From: Atrichornis clamosus
Lineage: Eukaryota; Chordata; Aves; Passeriformes; Menuridae
Direction of reading: 5' to 3'
DNA length: 64,000 nucleotides
Assembly (NCBI GenBank): GCA_013400975.1
Contig: WBMZ01009019.1
Location: 1 to 64,000 of the forward strand
The translations under genes were made by a program, and so were the position numbers. Positions 55,301-63,289 of the stretch are shown one piece after another. Below the pieces are notes generated by a model that worked only from the letters and a program-made list of their open reading frames with translations, did no database searches and was not told the DNA's origin. Numbering within the stretch: position 1 is the stretch's first letter; every line of letters starts with the position of its first letter.

Positions 55301-58300
55301 TTCCTTTCTGTCTGACTATTTATCATAGTTGGTTACTTGCACTTTGTCTCTCTGCTGTGTTAATATCTGCCAGAAACTTCATGATGCACTAAAAGGAAAT
55401 CCAAATCTTCCACTAATAACAATGATGGAAAGCTACAAAAAATGAAATCCATCCACGATCATCCATCAGTGACAAAATGTCATCACTTAGACTGGAGCTG
55501 AAGAATGTTGTTAGTGACTGTTCATCATATTAATCATTTGTAGCAAGAATACAAAGAGTAGTTTGAGAAGTCAATGAAACAAATGCTATATTAATTTTTA
55601 ATATAAAAAAGAGAATATCCTTTTTTAAGGCTTCCCTTTGGCATATGAGAAGAAAACAAAAAAAAATACACAAAACTATTTTATATTTCTAAAATGAGAG
55701 GTGTGAGTATCTGTGTCTACGTCTGTTTTCATTACTCATTTCTTGCAAAAATAATATGACCAATTAAAATATTCAAATACAATGATCAATGTCTATCCAT
55801 TTCTCTTTTCTATTCACGTCTTTTATTTCAATAAGTACAATGGGTTAATTTTGTTGTCCTAATATAAATCAGTTTCAAATGAGAAAAAAAATTAATATAA
55901 ACCCATGGTTCGAATAGAGACTTTCTACACTATTATTTGTTATTAAGCATTTTCACATGGTTAGTAGCATAACTTTTGGAGTTGTTTTTATATTTTCATC
56001 ATTTGACAAATTTCTAATATTTGGAAGGACTCAGAAATGTGGTAACGGTTTCATATAAAATCTGGAATGTAGCAAGTTCAGAATGTAGGCCAAATATTAT
56101 AGCATTTATAGCTGTATATAAAATTCTTACTGAAATTACTGGAAATGTGATATTTCCTCTGGTTCCTCAGAGGAATAAAACTTTTCCTTCAGCCTCTAAC
56201 CCTCTTTTGTGAAGCTATCTATGTCAGCAAGAGTAAAGATATTTTATCATTTTTGTGATCTATCAGCTGTCTTACATCAAACAGAAAACCCCCCCTAATT
56301 TGAAAAAATCCATGTGCTAGGATACTTTGCAGAACAATCTGAACTGTAAATACTTTTATTTTCTTTGTCTTTATTTCTTGTTCTTTCATAGAAGTACTGT
56401 AGATTGACTTCCAATATATCTGGTTTTTAAGAAAAATACAAGTAACCAAATACCGTTGTGTAGCTTGTAAGGCTTTTTGGAAATGTCTGCCATGAAGCAG
56501 TGCAGTTTTATACTATGAATATTTAGTAAGGGATCTGGAAACTGGTGTCACAAATTATTTTCAGTGTTAGCAGTGTCAATACTTTTTGAGGAGCAGTTGG
56601 AAGTGAAGTGTGAAGGTTAAAAACTGAGCTCCACAAAATACAGAGTTGGCTTTGTTGCTTTTTTTTACTGGTGAAACAGGTGCTTGTATTTATTTAAGTC
56701 ACTTTATTTGCATTAGCCATAAATCAGTTAACTAAATCAATTAAATATGAAAAATTCAGTGTGTGATATACAACATGAAAAGCTGTGGTTCCTCAAGGTG
56801 TTTCTCTTGGAAAGCTGGCTTTAAGATTTTTGGCAGTATTGTAGCCATTTTTTTCTAGGAGATATTGTGTGATTGATTTTTATAATAGAGTGTATTACTT
56901 TGTAGGGTTTTTGGGCAGGAGGTTCAAACAAATCTGTCTAAAAAATTCTTGATGGGAGCTTGAGGGTTTGAATTTGTAATTCTTTCTCTCCCTCCATCCC
57001 ATAATTTTCTATGTTTGCGTCTCTTTCTTTACAATAGCAGACAATTTGCTGCCTGTCATAAATCTTGGGATTATGGACATTTCTAAAGGAATAAATATTG
57101 TTGGGCTTACATATGACACTAGGAAACAAAATCTGGAGCATTCCAAAAAATGTTCATGCCCTGCAAATTCCTCATTGTGATACAGAATGTGAATTTTATT
57201 ATGTGGAATGAGTGGGGTGGATATAGGGTGGGGTTCCTATAGGCTGATCCCACATTACATGGGAGTACATCAAATTCTTTGTTTATTTTTTGAAGTACAT
57301 CAACCCTGTATCCTTTTTTTCAGGTCACTATGACTGGTCCTTTTGTGGTAGCAAAGTAAGGTCTTCTAGCATATAAAAATTACATTTGTCAACTCTTGTC
57401 AACATTTTCAATGTGGCTTAATTTATTTTTATTCATCATAAAGTTTCAAAGCTATTTTGGTCTCTGAAGAGACTTTATAAAATCTCCTCTGCGAATAAAG
57501 CGTGGACAAATCAAATAAATAGTGACCTGTAAGTACAAAGAAATTGAAAGGTGTATGTGGTAAGTACATATACTGTCTTTTTATGCAGGTTTTCTTCAAG
57601 GTTGTTCATTTGGTGTTAATAGGGGAGAAGTATCAAGATTTGTTTAAAACCCTGTTGTTTGTGTAGTGACTTTGAGCTTAGGCTCATGTTCTCTTTTTCC
57701 TCGCACAGCGTAAATTCTTCAGTTTTACGCCAAGTACTGGTTTTGCCGTTGAACAGCAGAAGAGCTTCTCCTGAGAGGTTGCACCCTTGTTTATACACAT
57801 GCTCACTACTCTGGTTTGGGGCAGCAAAATAAGCAAGACTGAAGTGATTACCAGTTCACAGAGCAGCTGCTGCCCAGGTGTTCAGATCATTATTTAAGTA
57901 CTTGACTGAAATTTAAAATTTGGATACTGAATTGCTGAACTGAGTTGACTTACTATCCTCCTTCCAAAACACAGGCATTAGTTTTCTTTCAGTGTTGCCT
58001 ACCCTACCGTGTTGCTGCATGACTTATGGAGTACAGAGTTAGTCATCTGCTCTAGAACGACTTTCAGCTGTAACTTCAGTCACTTTTGGTTTCCCACTAT
58101 GATGGTAGGAAGGAAAAACTTTAAAAAGTTTCCATTGTTTTTGGAACAGTGCTCAGAGTATTCTACCTACCAGATCCTTGTCTCTTAAAGTGTGTATGAA
58201 TATATATTTGAGTTTCTGGTATGCTATAAACTGAGGAGATGAAAAGGGTTGTTTGTAGTTCTCTCAGTATTCAACTGTAACATACACTAGACCAGTGGAG

Positions 58301-61300
58301 ATTATAGAGGTAAGAAAGTGGATGCTGCATATTCCTGTGTTTGTATTCCAATGGCACAGTGTCCTCAAAGCTAAATTAAGCTAATATTCAAAGTCTGGTG
58401 TAGATACTGCAGACATTATAGTAATACTGTTCTTTGTATCACTGGAACAATGTAGGTTGAAGGCAACTGATGAGAGTTTGCACAAACTATTTGTAAAGAA
58501 CTGTTATTTAATTCTCTAACTTTCTCAAATTCCAGTAATCTTGAACTGTATATCTTAATTTTAATGTGTTCCTATGAAAATATTTGAGAGGGATTTCTGC
58601 TGCTCCCTTCTGCATATTTAAGAAGGGATTTTTTAGAAGTGCAATAGCTGTCTCACCCATTTATTATGTGGATATTTTTTCTAATTAGAAAAATAATTTT
58701 TTAAAAATTATATATCTGCTAAAACTGCTATCTGTACTAGTGATTTTTGGTGCCACTTTTGACTTCAGAAACATAATTCCCCAGCTGACAACGGTCTTGG
58801 CTCTGTTATTTCAATAAATATGTAAGAAAATGTGTGTGCAAATCCCTGTGTGTTAAAAGACACTTCAATAGGAGTGGAACAAGTCTGTAACAAATAAGCT
58901 TCATATTCCCATCTTAAATGTCTATTTAGGTTCTTACACATACATTTGGGTAGGGTTTGTGCTGTGTGTGTCATCTGATTATGTGTGAGCAGCCAAAGAT
59001 AGCACACTGTTGAAGACTGTGTGCAAAGCAGCACCTGCATTTAAGTCATGAGTCTAGAGAAAGTTTTGCAAAACTGCTGTCAGAGATTTACCTTCTCAAA
59101 TGGTCAGATTACTGTTCAGAGCTTGAGGACTCTTAGGAAACCTTTTGTTTGTTAAAGAGACCTCTATTAAGAACATCTACATGAGTGGATTTGAATGATT
59201 GGAACATCAGGACTCTTCGGCCTTTCACACCAACATTTTCCCCTTGGGGTTTAGTTTTTCCTTTACATGCATTCATGCCATGGTTACAGTGTTGAAATTC
59301 CACTTAACTGCAATTTAACGGGGAGAGAGAACTTGCTCCTTCTTCCAGTTGAGTGATGCAAATATCTAAGTTAGGAACTTGTGATATCTGGTCAGAATAA
59401 TACTGTTTTGCTTTAGAAGTGTAGCTATGTGTATACTTGTTCAAAACAAGTCATTAATTTCTTTTTCTCTTAGAGCCATTGGGACCTTATCCAGCTTCCT
59501 GGGAAGGACTGGTGGGGTTGGTTTGTTGTTTTTTTTTTTTTTCTTTTCTGTTAACTGGGTGAGGTTTCCCATCTGTCTTACCACATCCAGCTTGCCTGTT
59601 CTGGCCTGCTTTGGAAACTTGGACCCTACTTGCTAGAGGCATTTATAAGCTGCACAGGCCTTGTCAGGTCTTGATGTAATTTCTGAGGTGAATCATCTTT
59701 GTCCATTTCTAATGTGTAAGTGGATTTATTTCCTTTTCAATTTGGATCAAAGAAATTGATACCAAGCCTTATAATTTGTTCCTTGTAAATCAAACAGATG
59801 GTAGGAGGGCCAAATTACTCTTCTGGTAAAAAAACCCCACAGTTTTTGGATCTTGCAGTTTAATTACCAGTCCAATTATTGTATTTTTCACTTAGACACT
59901 TTCTTGAATTATTGAGTGTTTTAGTACAATGCTGCTAGTAACAATGTGCAATTACAACATTCATAACATTTCCCCACACAGAGAGGCCATCAACCTGTTC
60001 AAGTGAGTCCAGAGGAGGGTCACCAAGATGATTAGAGGGATTAAGCACCTCCTTTATGAGTAAATGCTGAGAGAATTGGATTTGTTCAACCTGGAAAAGA
60101 GAAGGCTTTGGGGTGACCTAATTGCAGCCTTCCAGTACCTGAAGGGAGCCTACAAGGAAGATGGAGAGAGACTTTTTACAGGAGCATGTAGTGACAGGAC
60201 AAGAGGGAATGGATTCAAACTGAAAGACAGAAGGTTTAGATTAGATGTTAGGAAGAAATTCTTTACTGTGAGGGTGGTGAGGCACTGGAACAGGTTTCCC
60301 AGAGAAGCTGCGGACTCCCTATCCCTGGAGGTGTTCAAGGTCATGCTGAATGGTGCTCTGAGCAACCTGGTCTAGTAGATGTTCCTGCTCACACCAGCAT
60401 GGTTGGAATTACATGGTCTTTAAGGCCCTTTCTGACACAAGCCATTCTACAATTCTATGAACATTGTACATCTTAGGTGATATTAAAAATGTAGATTTGG
60501 TTGGTGTCAGTGCAGGTGGAACAGAGTTTCTGTAATTCAAATATGTATTGAAAATAGAGAATCTGTGGTTTAAACAAATACATAGACTCAAACTTCTTCC
60601 CAAACTAATAGGTGCTGAACATCTTTCAGAGACAAGCTTAGTCTTTGTTAACATTCCTCATAAGAAAAATAGAAACTTTGTACTGGTCTGAATTAGAGAT
60701 AGAACTGTTTGTTAAGGGCAAACAAAATAAAAGGAATCATTTAAGGTGTTCTCAGGAAAGGAAGTTGCTGGCTGTATTCAGACTCTAAAATTAAATTCTG
60801 CTGCAGCACATAATCTTATTTTTAGCCTTGTAGGAAGTTGTACTCATATTCTTTGGCCAAAATTTAACTCATATACATTTTTCTCACTGAAGTGATTTGT
60901 ACTCCTTCTGTAAAGGAGAATATTGTCCAAATGTGGCACTTCTGTTTTTTAAGTGATTGGAGAAAACACGAAATACAGTCTTTATTGTGTTATTTACCTA
61001 CAATAGGCTTAAAATGCAAACTGTTCTGTGAGCCTGTTTCGGGCATGAAGTTACTTTTGTTTTGCTTAACCAAGTGGCCAAAATGTTGCCACCAGTATGT
61101 CTGGAATTTTATTTACTTGGTCTGTTTCTACAGTTTGAGTTTGTAACACTGTACACGTGCCACAGTTAGGGGTCATTCACTTACAACTGACCGAAGTAAT
61201 ACCCTCGAAGTTGTGGTTATTCTTCTCATTGAAGGCTGTATAATAAAAGATTCATCATGTTCTGCAGCTTCTGTGGTCACGCTTTTCCCTCATCTCTCTC

Positions 61301-63289
61301 TCCCTTCATTCTTTTAGTCAGAATTGCTTTTGGCAAAGATTTGGAGAGCTGCTGTTTTTACTTGCTTTGTTTTGTGTTACTTGACTCCTTGATTTAGTAC
61401 TTTAATTTCTTACATTGTTTCTTACAATACCCTCTGACTGAGACGTATTAACTTTCTTGGCTGAGTAGCTACTATTTTTTTATAAGGAGATGGTTATTGA
61501 GTATGTTTTTCTATCTAAGAGCGTATCATATTTTATGGTCCCAGTTCCAGATATTCAACTGGTTGCAAGAAAACTGGGGGTGTTTTAACATTTCCAACGG
61601 AAGGGTAGGACGGGTGGGGAAGCTCTTTGGAATGCTGACGAATAATATTTGCCTCTTGGAAATATCTTAAGGCCATACACTCCCCTCCCATGCTTGGAAA
61701 ATTAGACTTAGTTTTAAAGACCTGTGATCTTAAAGGTATTACCGTTGTACTTTATTTCCTTTCTAACTGACCGGAGTGAGAAAAGAGTTGAAATGCAGAT
61801 TATAGATACCGTGGATTAATGCAGGAACACTATGTGGATGGTGATCTTGGTCTGTCCCTTGCTTCTCCTATCTGTGACATGGTGCAACTTTAGCCCTTGC
61901 ATGTTAGTCAGAGGGCTTAATTCTGCTACTTTTATTCCTGGATATACTTAGTTTCAAAAATTGTATAGGTTTTGAGATGTTAAGGCCTGTAATGTTTGTA
62001 AGCATAGCAGGAATTGCCCTACAGTGGAACAGGAGTTGGGAACTGCAGTAACTTGCCGCTCAGTGTGTCTGCAATAGCAGAGGGGCAACTCATAATAGTT
62101 TTCCCCTGAAATTTCTTCTGACAGTGCTTGAGTACAAAGCAGAGTAGATGCAGATTGGGTTGTTCTCCTGCTGTTGTGAAAACCAGATATTTACTGCTTG
62201 TCATTTCTAAGGTAGTAGGAATATGTTCTCCTTCCTCTGCATTTGCAGAAATGACCAACTTTCATCATGAGATGGTATCTTGTTAGCTTGTTTTAAGTTT
62301 TGACAACCACATGTGCATTGCTATACATGGCTCTTTTTATTTTTGGATAGTGATTTTTTTTCTTTATTAACTATTTCTGCTTTATTTATTTCCATTTTTA
62401 ATAATTTAACTGAAAAATACTTGTTGCCTATATGAACACCTGTTCATATTTTAATATCCTGGCTTATATATAAATCCTTCTATTGAAATAAATCAGTCTT
62501 GTAATGTGCAAAATGTAAAACTTTGGTTTAGGTTACTTCTTAGAAGTAATAGCTGCTTGATGGTTGAATACAATACAACTGCTTAATGGAATTTTAGTTT
62601 GATTCTCTGCCAACTAACAATAAAGTATGACTTAATTCCTAAAAATGCCTGAGCTGTAAACTATTAGTCATGACCTAGCATGCATATACTAATCAGAAGC
62701 TCACAGGCTAATAAAGCCTATGTGAAGGGAGCCTACAACAAAGATGGAGAGAGACTATTTACAGAGCATATTATGACAGGACAAGAAGTAATGGCTTCAA
62801 ACTGAAAGACAGTAGGTTTAGATTAGATATTAGGACAAAGTTCTTCCCTTCTGGGAACAAATTTCCCAGAGAAGCTGTGGATACCCTATCCCTGGCAGTG
62901 TCCAAGGCCAGGCTGGATGGAGCCCTGAGCAACCTGGTCTAGTGAAAGTGTCCCTGTCTGCGGCAGGAGGGTTGAAACTAGAGGATGTTTAAGGTCTCTT
63001 CCAATCCAGACCATTCTAGAATTCTATTATTATTATGAACATGCAATACATGTTTTAACAGGTCAGTAATGGATTCTGTCACTCATTTCTCTTGTGCAGC
63101 CCACACATCATCTTTCTGTCACAGAGTGTTCTACCAGGAGGAAACCATCTCTGTGGAACACGTCTGTGTCATGAAATTGCTCATGCTTGGTTTGGACTGG
63201 CCATTGGTGCTCGTGATTGGACTGAAGAGTGGATAAGTGAAGGGTTTGCCACATTTTTAGAAGATATATTTTGGGCTAGGGCACAACAG
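3552..63289 (+). CDS. AOPEP: AOPEP (aminopeptidase O), N-terminal 527 codons, five coding exons, 3' incomplete
   Basis: Join of 3552-4363, 11243-11409, 17865-18027, 22160-22408 and 63100-63289: 1581 nt, 527 codons, with no internal stop across the junctions. The product is a zinc metalloaminopeptidase of the M1 family (gluzincins). For the mammalian protein, removal of N-terminal Arg, for example angiotensin III to IV, is reported. Residues 1 to about 270 form the N-terminal beta-rich domain with a low-complexity insert at about 55-140. The catalytic domain follows, with zinc ligands H488, H492 and E511 and general base E489 in HEIAH-X18-E. LGMAS (460-464) sits where M1 exopeptidases have GxMEN. 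The human protein is about 820 residues, so roughly the last third lies outside the window, including the catalytic Tyr and the C-terminal domain with the reported nucleolar signal. The family and gene call rest on close resemblance to mammalian AOPEP as I know it. No other M1 member I know has this motif combination. Confidence 0.96.
3864..3881 (+). repeat. GAA trinucleotide tract encoding poly-glutamate in AOPEP
   Basis: Five GAA codons followed by GAG encode Glu 105-110, just before Asn-Ser-Gly. The tract is a short coding microsatellite inside the low-complexity insert of the N-terminal domain. Length variation here would stay in frame. Confidence 0.9.
4364..11242 (+). other. AOPEP intron, 6879 bp
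   Basis: The GT-AG intron has a gtatgt donor and a ctttcatctag acceptor. I see no gene and no clear transposon. It contains a 19-bp-period direct repeat at 5223-5258, an A-rich stretch at about 7065-7107, and many short random open frames without family resemblance. Confidence 0.9.
5223..5258. repeat. Short direct repeat, 17 bp twice
   Basis: The 17-mer atgttagtgaggaaaat occurs at 5223-5239 and again at 5242-5258, separated by two bases. Confidence 0.9.
11243..11409 (+). CDS. AOPEP: AOPEP second coding exon (residues 271-327)
   Basis: The acceptor is the pyrimidine-rich tract ending ctttcatctag|G at 11242/11243. The first base completes Arg 271, and the exon continues [20 protein letters not shown] and then [20 protein letters not shown]. 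The donor is GAAG|gtgaaa at 11409/11410, a moderate match to consensus. The exon leaves one base of Gly 327. In M1 enzymes this region closes the N-terminal domain. The ALFPCQEP segment corresponds to the family's conserved block around 'R..FPC.DEP' that helps build the substrate-binding face. Exon length is 167 nt, entry phase 2 and exit phase 1, so skipping it would shift the frame. Confidence 0.95.
11410..17864 (+). other. AOPEP intron, 6455 bp
   Basis: The GT-AG intron has a gtgaaa donor and a tttacag acceptor. I found no gene and no recognisable transposon. Several long AT-rich unique stretches (about 12840-13070 and 14240-14640) look like candidate conserved non-coding DNA, but this cannot be shown from one sequence. 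A 35-bp tandem duplication lies at 17092-17160. Confidence 0.9.
17092..17160. repeat. 35-bp imperfect tandem duplication
   Basis: gtgttcatacat recurs at 17092 and 17127, and tcagtcatac recurs within each copy. The internal motif (tgttcatac / agtcatac) is itself repetitive. Confidence 0.75.
17865..18027 (+). CDS. AOPEP: AOPEP third coding exon (residues 327-381)
   Basis: The acceptor is ttttgtttacag|GT at 17864/17865. The reading frame continues [20 protein letters not shown] and then AVGCWKEV, followed by a less conserved Gln/Thr/Ser-rich stretch ([17 protein letters not shown]) and SSQADFR. The donor CAG|gttggt at 18027/18028 has a weak +3 to +6. The exon is 163 nt with entry phase 1 and exit phase 2, so skipping it alone would shift the frame. 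The [18 protein letters not shown] block matches the last strands of the M1 N-terminal domain in mammalian AOPEP. The Gln/Thr-rich part is probably a surface loop. Confidence 0.95.
18817..19790 (-). mobile_element. CR1 LINE fragment, antisense, 3' end through the RT palm region
   Basis: On the + strand it opens with atcatagcatcacag, the reverse complement of the ATTCTATGAT-type CR1 3' tail. Reading on the minus strand upward, it then runs through the ORF2 C-terminus to the reverse-transcriptase motif: [20 protein letters not shown] at about 19560-19500, followed by LADYTKL where active CR1 has FADDTKL. The YADD-type catalytic box is therefore mutated. Stops and frame breaks are present and the 5' part of the element is missing, as is usual for CR1. 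The upper boundary is approximate, because similarity fades near 19790. Confidence 0.9.
20322..20336. repeat. Poly-T run, about 15 bp
   Basis: Uninterrupted T run in the intron, followed by AAAA. Confidence 0.9.
22130..22149 (+). repeat. (TTTTG)4 microsatellite within the acceptor tract of AOPEP coding exon 4
   Basis: Four perfect TTTTG units end 8 bases before the AG at 22158-22159. They make up most of the polypyrimidine tract of this splice site, with only CTGTTGTC between them and the AG. Confidence 0.9.
22160..22408 (+). CDS. AOPEP: AOPEP fourth coding exon (residues 381-464)
   Basis: The acceptor is gctgttgtcag|A at 22159/22160. The frame reads [21 protein letters not shown], then [32 protein letters not shown] and [17 protein letters not shown]. 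The donor ATGGCTAG|gtaaag at 22408/22409 is a good consensus. The exon is 249 nt, enters and leaves in phase 2, and is therefore frame-neutral: skipping it would remove 83 residues without a frameshift. It holds the start of the catalytic domain. The final LGMA plus the split Ser 464 occupies the place of the GxMEN exopeptidase motif. That motif appears degenerate in AOPEP, with Glu and Asn replaced by Ala and Ser. Confidence 0.96.
22905..23935 (-). mobile_element. CR1 LINE fragment, antisense, ORF1 end plus ORF2 with internal deletion
   Basis: On the minus strand, starting near 23935, a frame reads [20 protein letters not shown] (about 23800-23730) and RLVKWALN, then stops. This matches the C-terminal Asp-x-x-His block of the SGNH/GDSL esterase domain known from CR1 ORF1. 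About 150 bp further on, [11 protein letters not shown] (near 23565-23535) resembles the start of CR1 ORF2 (TNARSMGNKQ). The sequence then passes directly to VPTDWKK-NTTPIF, the reverse-transcriptase fingers, so the endonuclease and the first part of RT are deleted around 23515-23540. Next come [20 protein letters not shown] and [13 protein letters not shown] (23200-23080), then LALFNIF. The fragment ends near 22905 without the ORF2 C-terminus or 3' tail. Frameshifts are present and the element is inactive. Confidence 0.88.
27920..28481 (-). mobile_element. Probable solo LTR of an endogenous retrovirus-like element, reverse orientation
   Basis: The block differs in composition from its surroundings: GC-richer, with a triplicated 51-bp unit. 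Read on the minus strand it has the order expected of an LTR: a candidate TG start at 28481, a TATA-like A/T stretch near 28238, the tandem repeats, then AATAAA at 27994-27989 followed by a GT-rich stretch. No internal retroviral genes, primer-binding site or polypurine tract were seen next to it, so a solo LTR is the simplest reading. Both ends are approximate and no target-site duplication was found. It could instead be another kind of repeat. Confidence 0.4.
28024..28175. repeat. 51-bp tandem repeat, three copies
   Basis: The string cagggacaca starts at 28033, 28084 and 28135, exactly 51 bp apart. Each copy continues with g/actctgttaggct and cagttcatcctag or tagttcatcctag. Copies differ at a few positions. 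The array lies inside the probable LTR. Confidence 0.93.
29416..29520. repeat. TG/TA dinucleotide microsatellite
   Basis: Alternating purine-pyrimidine DNA: a (TG)n-rich part, then an uninterrupted (TA)n run at about 29454-29471, then further TATATGTG units. Confidence 0.93.
30840..31255 (+). mobile_element. Old, diverged CR1 LINE fragment, sense
   Basis: Weak but ordered similarity to the ORF2 C-terminal part of CR1: tgtgtccaattttgggctgc, gaagagactggtagagct, tttgctcagcctgggaaaa, tcaggaggtggtggacagag. Many stops and indels suggest an old insertion. Both ends are approximate, and the usual 3' tail is not evident. Confidence 0.7.
33699..33990 (-). mobile_element. CR1 LINE 3' fragment, antisense
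   Basis: The + strand reads cacagagaatcatttagttt, aaaagacccttaaaaggtca, then ccaccactaaatcatgttct and gaggccatttcctcttgttt, the reverse complement of a CR1 3' end. On the minus strand a frame retains [20 protein letters not shown] and NFFAKS near 33960-33880, the familiar ORF2 C-terminal block. 5' truncated to about 290 bp. Confidence 0.92.
36643..36660. repeat. (GCT)6 trinucleotide repeat, intronic
   Basis: Six uninterrupted GCT units, preceded by AA and followed by CTT. Confidence 0.92.
39903..39956. repeat. 36-bp-period imperfect direct repeat
   Basis: gtgtaaaacag, followed by ggagattt or agagattt, occurs at 39903 and again at 39939. The intervening bases are only partly similar. Confidence 0.7.
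49797..49900. repeat. 52-bp perfect tandem duplication
   Basis: Copies at 49797-49848 and 49849-49900 are identical base for base. Each starts tgtaagaatggtttg and ends gtttagtgcttag. Confidence 0.97.
53412..53610. repeat. Diverged ~92-bp tandem repeat, two copies plus a partial third
   Basis: Copies begin at 53412, 53504 and 53597 with aattc, a spacing of 92 and 93 bp. Shared marks in order are actagc, ttagacc/ctaaact, atccttt, gctat, aatagctg, tgtc, aat-ga and aagtaattc. The third copy fades after about 15 bp. Confidence 0.75.
59529..59542. repeat. Poly-T run
   Basis: About 13-14 consecutive T following ggtttgttg, then CTTTTCTG. Confidence 0.85.
59996..60460 (+). mobile_element. CR1 LINE 3' fragment, sense, with an intact ORF2 C-terminal frame
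   Basis: It begins near gttcaagtgagtccagagga and ends with the CR1 3' tail cattctacaattctatga at 60460. An open frame from 60064 to 60375 encodes 103 residues, including [40 protein letters not shown] and [20 protein letters not shown]. This is the CR1 ORF2 C-terminal region, kept without a stop. The element is 5' truncated to about 465 bp and so cannot move on its own. It is the least degraded CR1 copy in the window. Confidence 0.95.
62721..63038 (+). mobile_element. CR1 LINE 3' fragment, sense, just upstream of an AOPEP splice acceptor
   Basis: It starts at tgtgaagggagcctacaaca and follows the same ORF2 C-terminal and 3' UTR sequence as the copy at 59996-60460, for example aagatggagagagact and atggcttcaaactgaaagac. 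It ends with ccattctagaattctatta and further ATT units near 63038. It carries more indels than the other copy and the coding frame is broken. The last CR1 base lies 61 bp before coding exon 63100-63289. Confidence 0.94.
63100..63289 (+). CDS. AOPEP: AOPEP fifth coding exon, zinc-binding site (residues 464-527)
   Basis: The acceptor is cttgtgcag|C at 63099/63100. The first base completes Ser 464, and the exon reads [63 protein letters not shown]. It contains the whole M1 zinc site: HEIAH (488-492) and, after exactly 18 residues, E511 in ISEGFAT. A second AG at 63123-63124 would remove 25 nt, break the frame and lose SPHIIFLS, which mammals keep, so 63100 is preferred. The donor CAG|gtaagg at 63289/63290 is strong and the exit phase is 0. 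Skipping this 190-nt exon would both shift the frame and delete the active site. Downstream exons are outside the window. Confidence 0.97.

Larger units (their letters stand above)
22409..63099 (+). other. AOPEP intron, 40691 bp
   Basis: The intron runs from gtaaag to gtgcag. It is the largest intron in the window and splits the codon of Ser 464. It contains an antisense CR1 (22905-23935), a probable solo LTR (27920-28481), a TG/TA microsatellite (29416-29520), three further CR1 fragments before the last exon (30840-31255, 33699-33990, 59996-60460), one CR1 close to the acceptor (62721-63038) and several short tandem duplications. The stretches 23936-27919, 34000-49790, 49905-53405 and 53610-59990 show nothing I can identify beyond AT-rich unique DNA and small repeats. 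The longest open frames there (for example 45196-45618 minus and 46434-46730 plus) have no recognisable protein features. Confidence 0.9.

Noticed and set aside
63121..63289. Alternative acceptor at 63123-63124 for the zinc-site exon
   Set aside because: It would remove 25 nt, break the reading frame and lose the segment SPHIIFLS that matches mammalian AOPEP.
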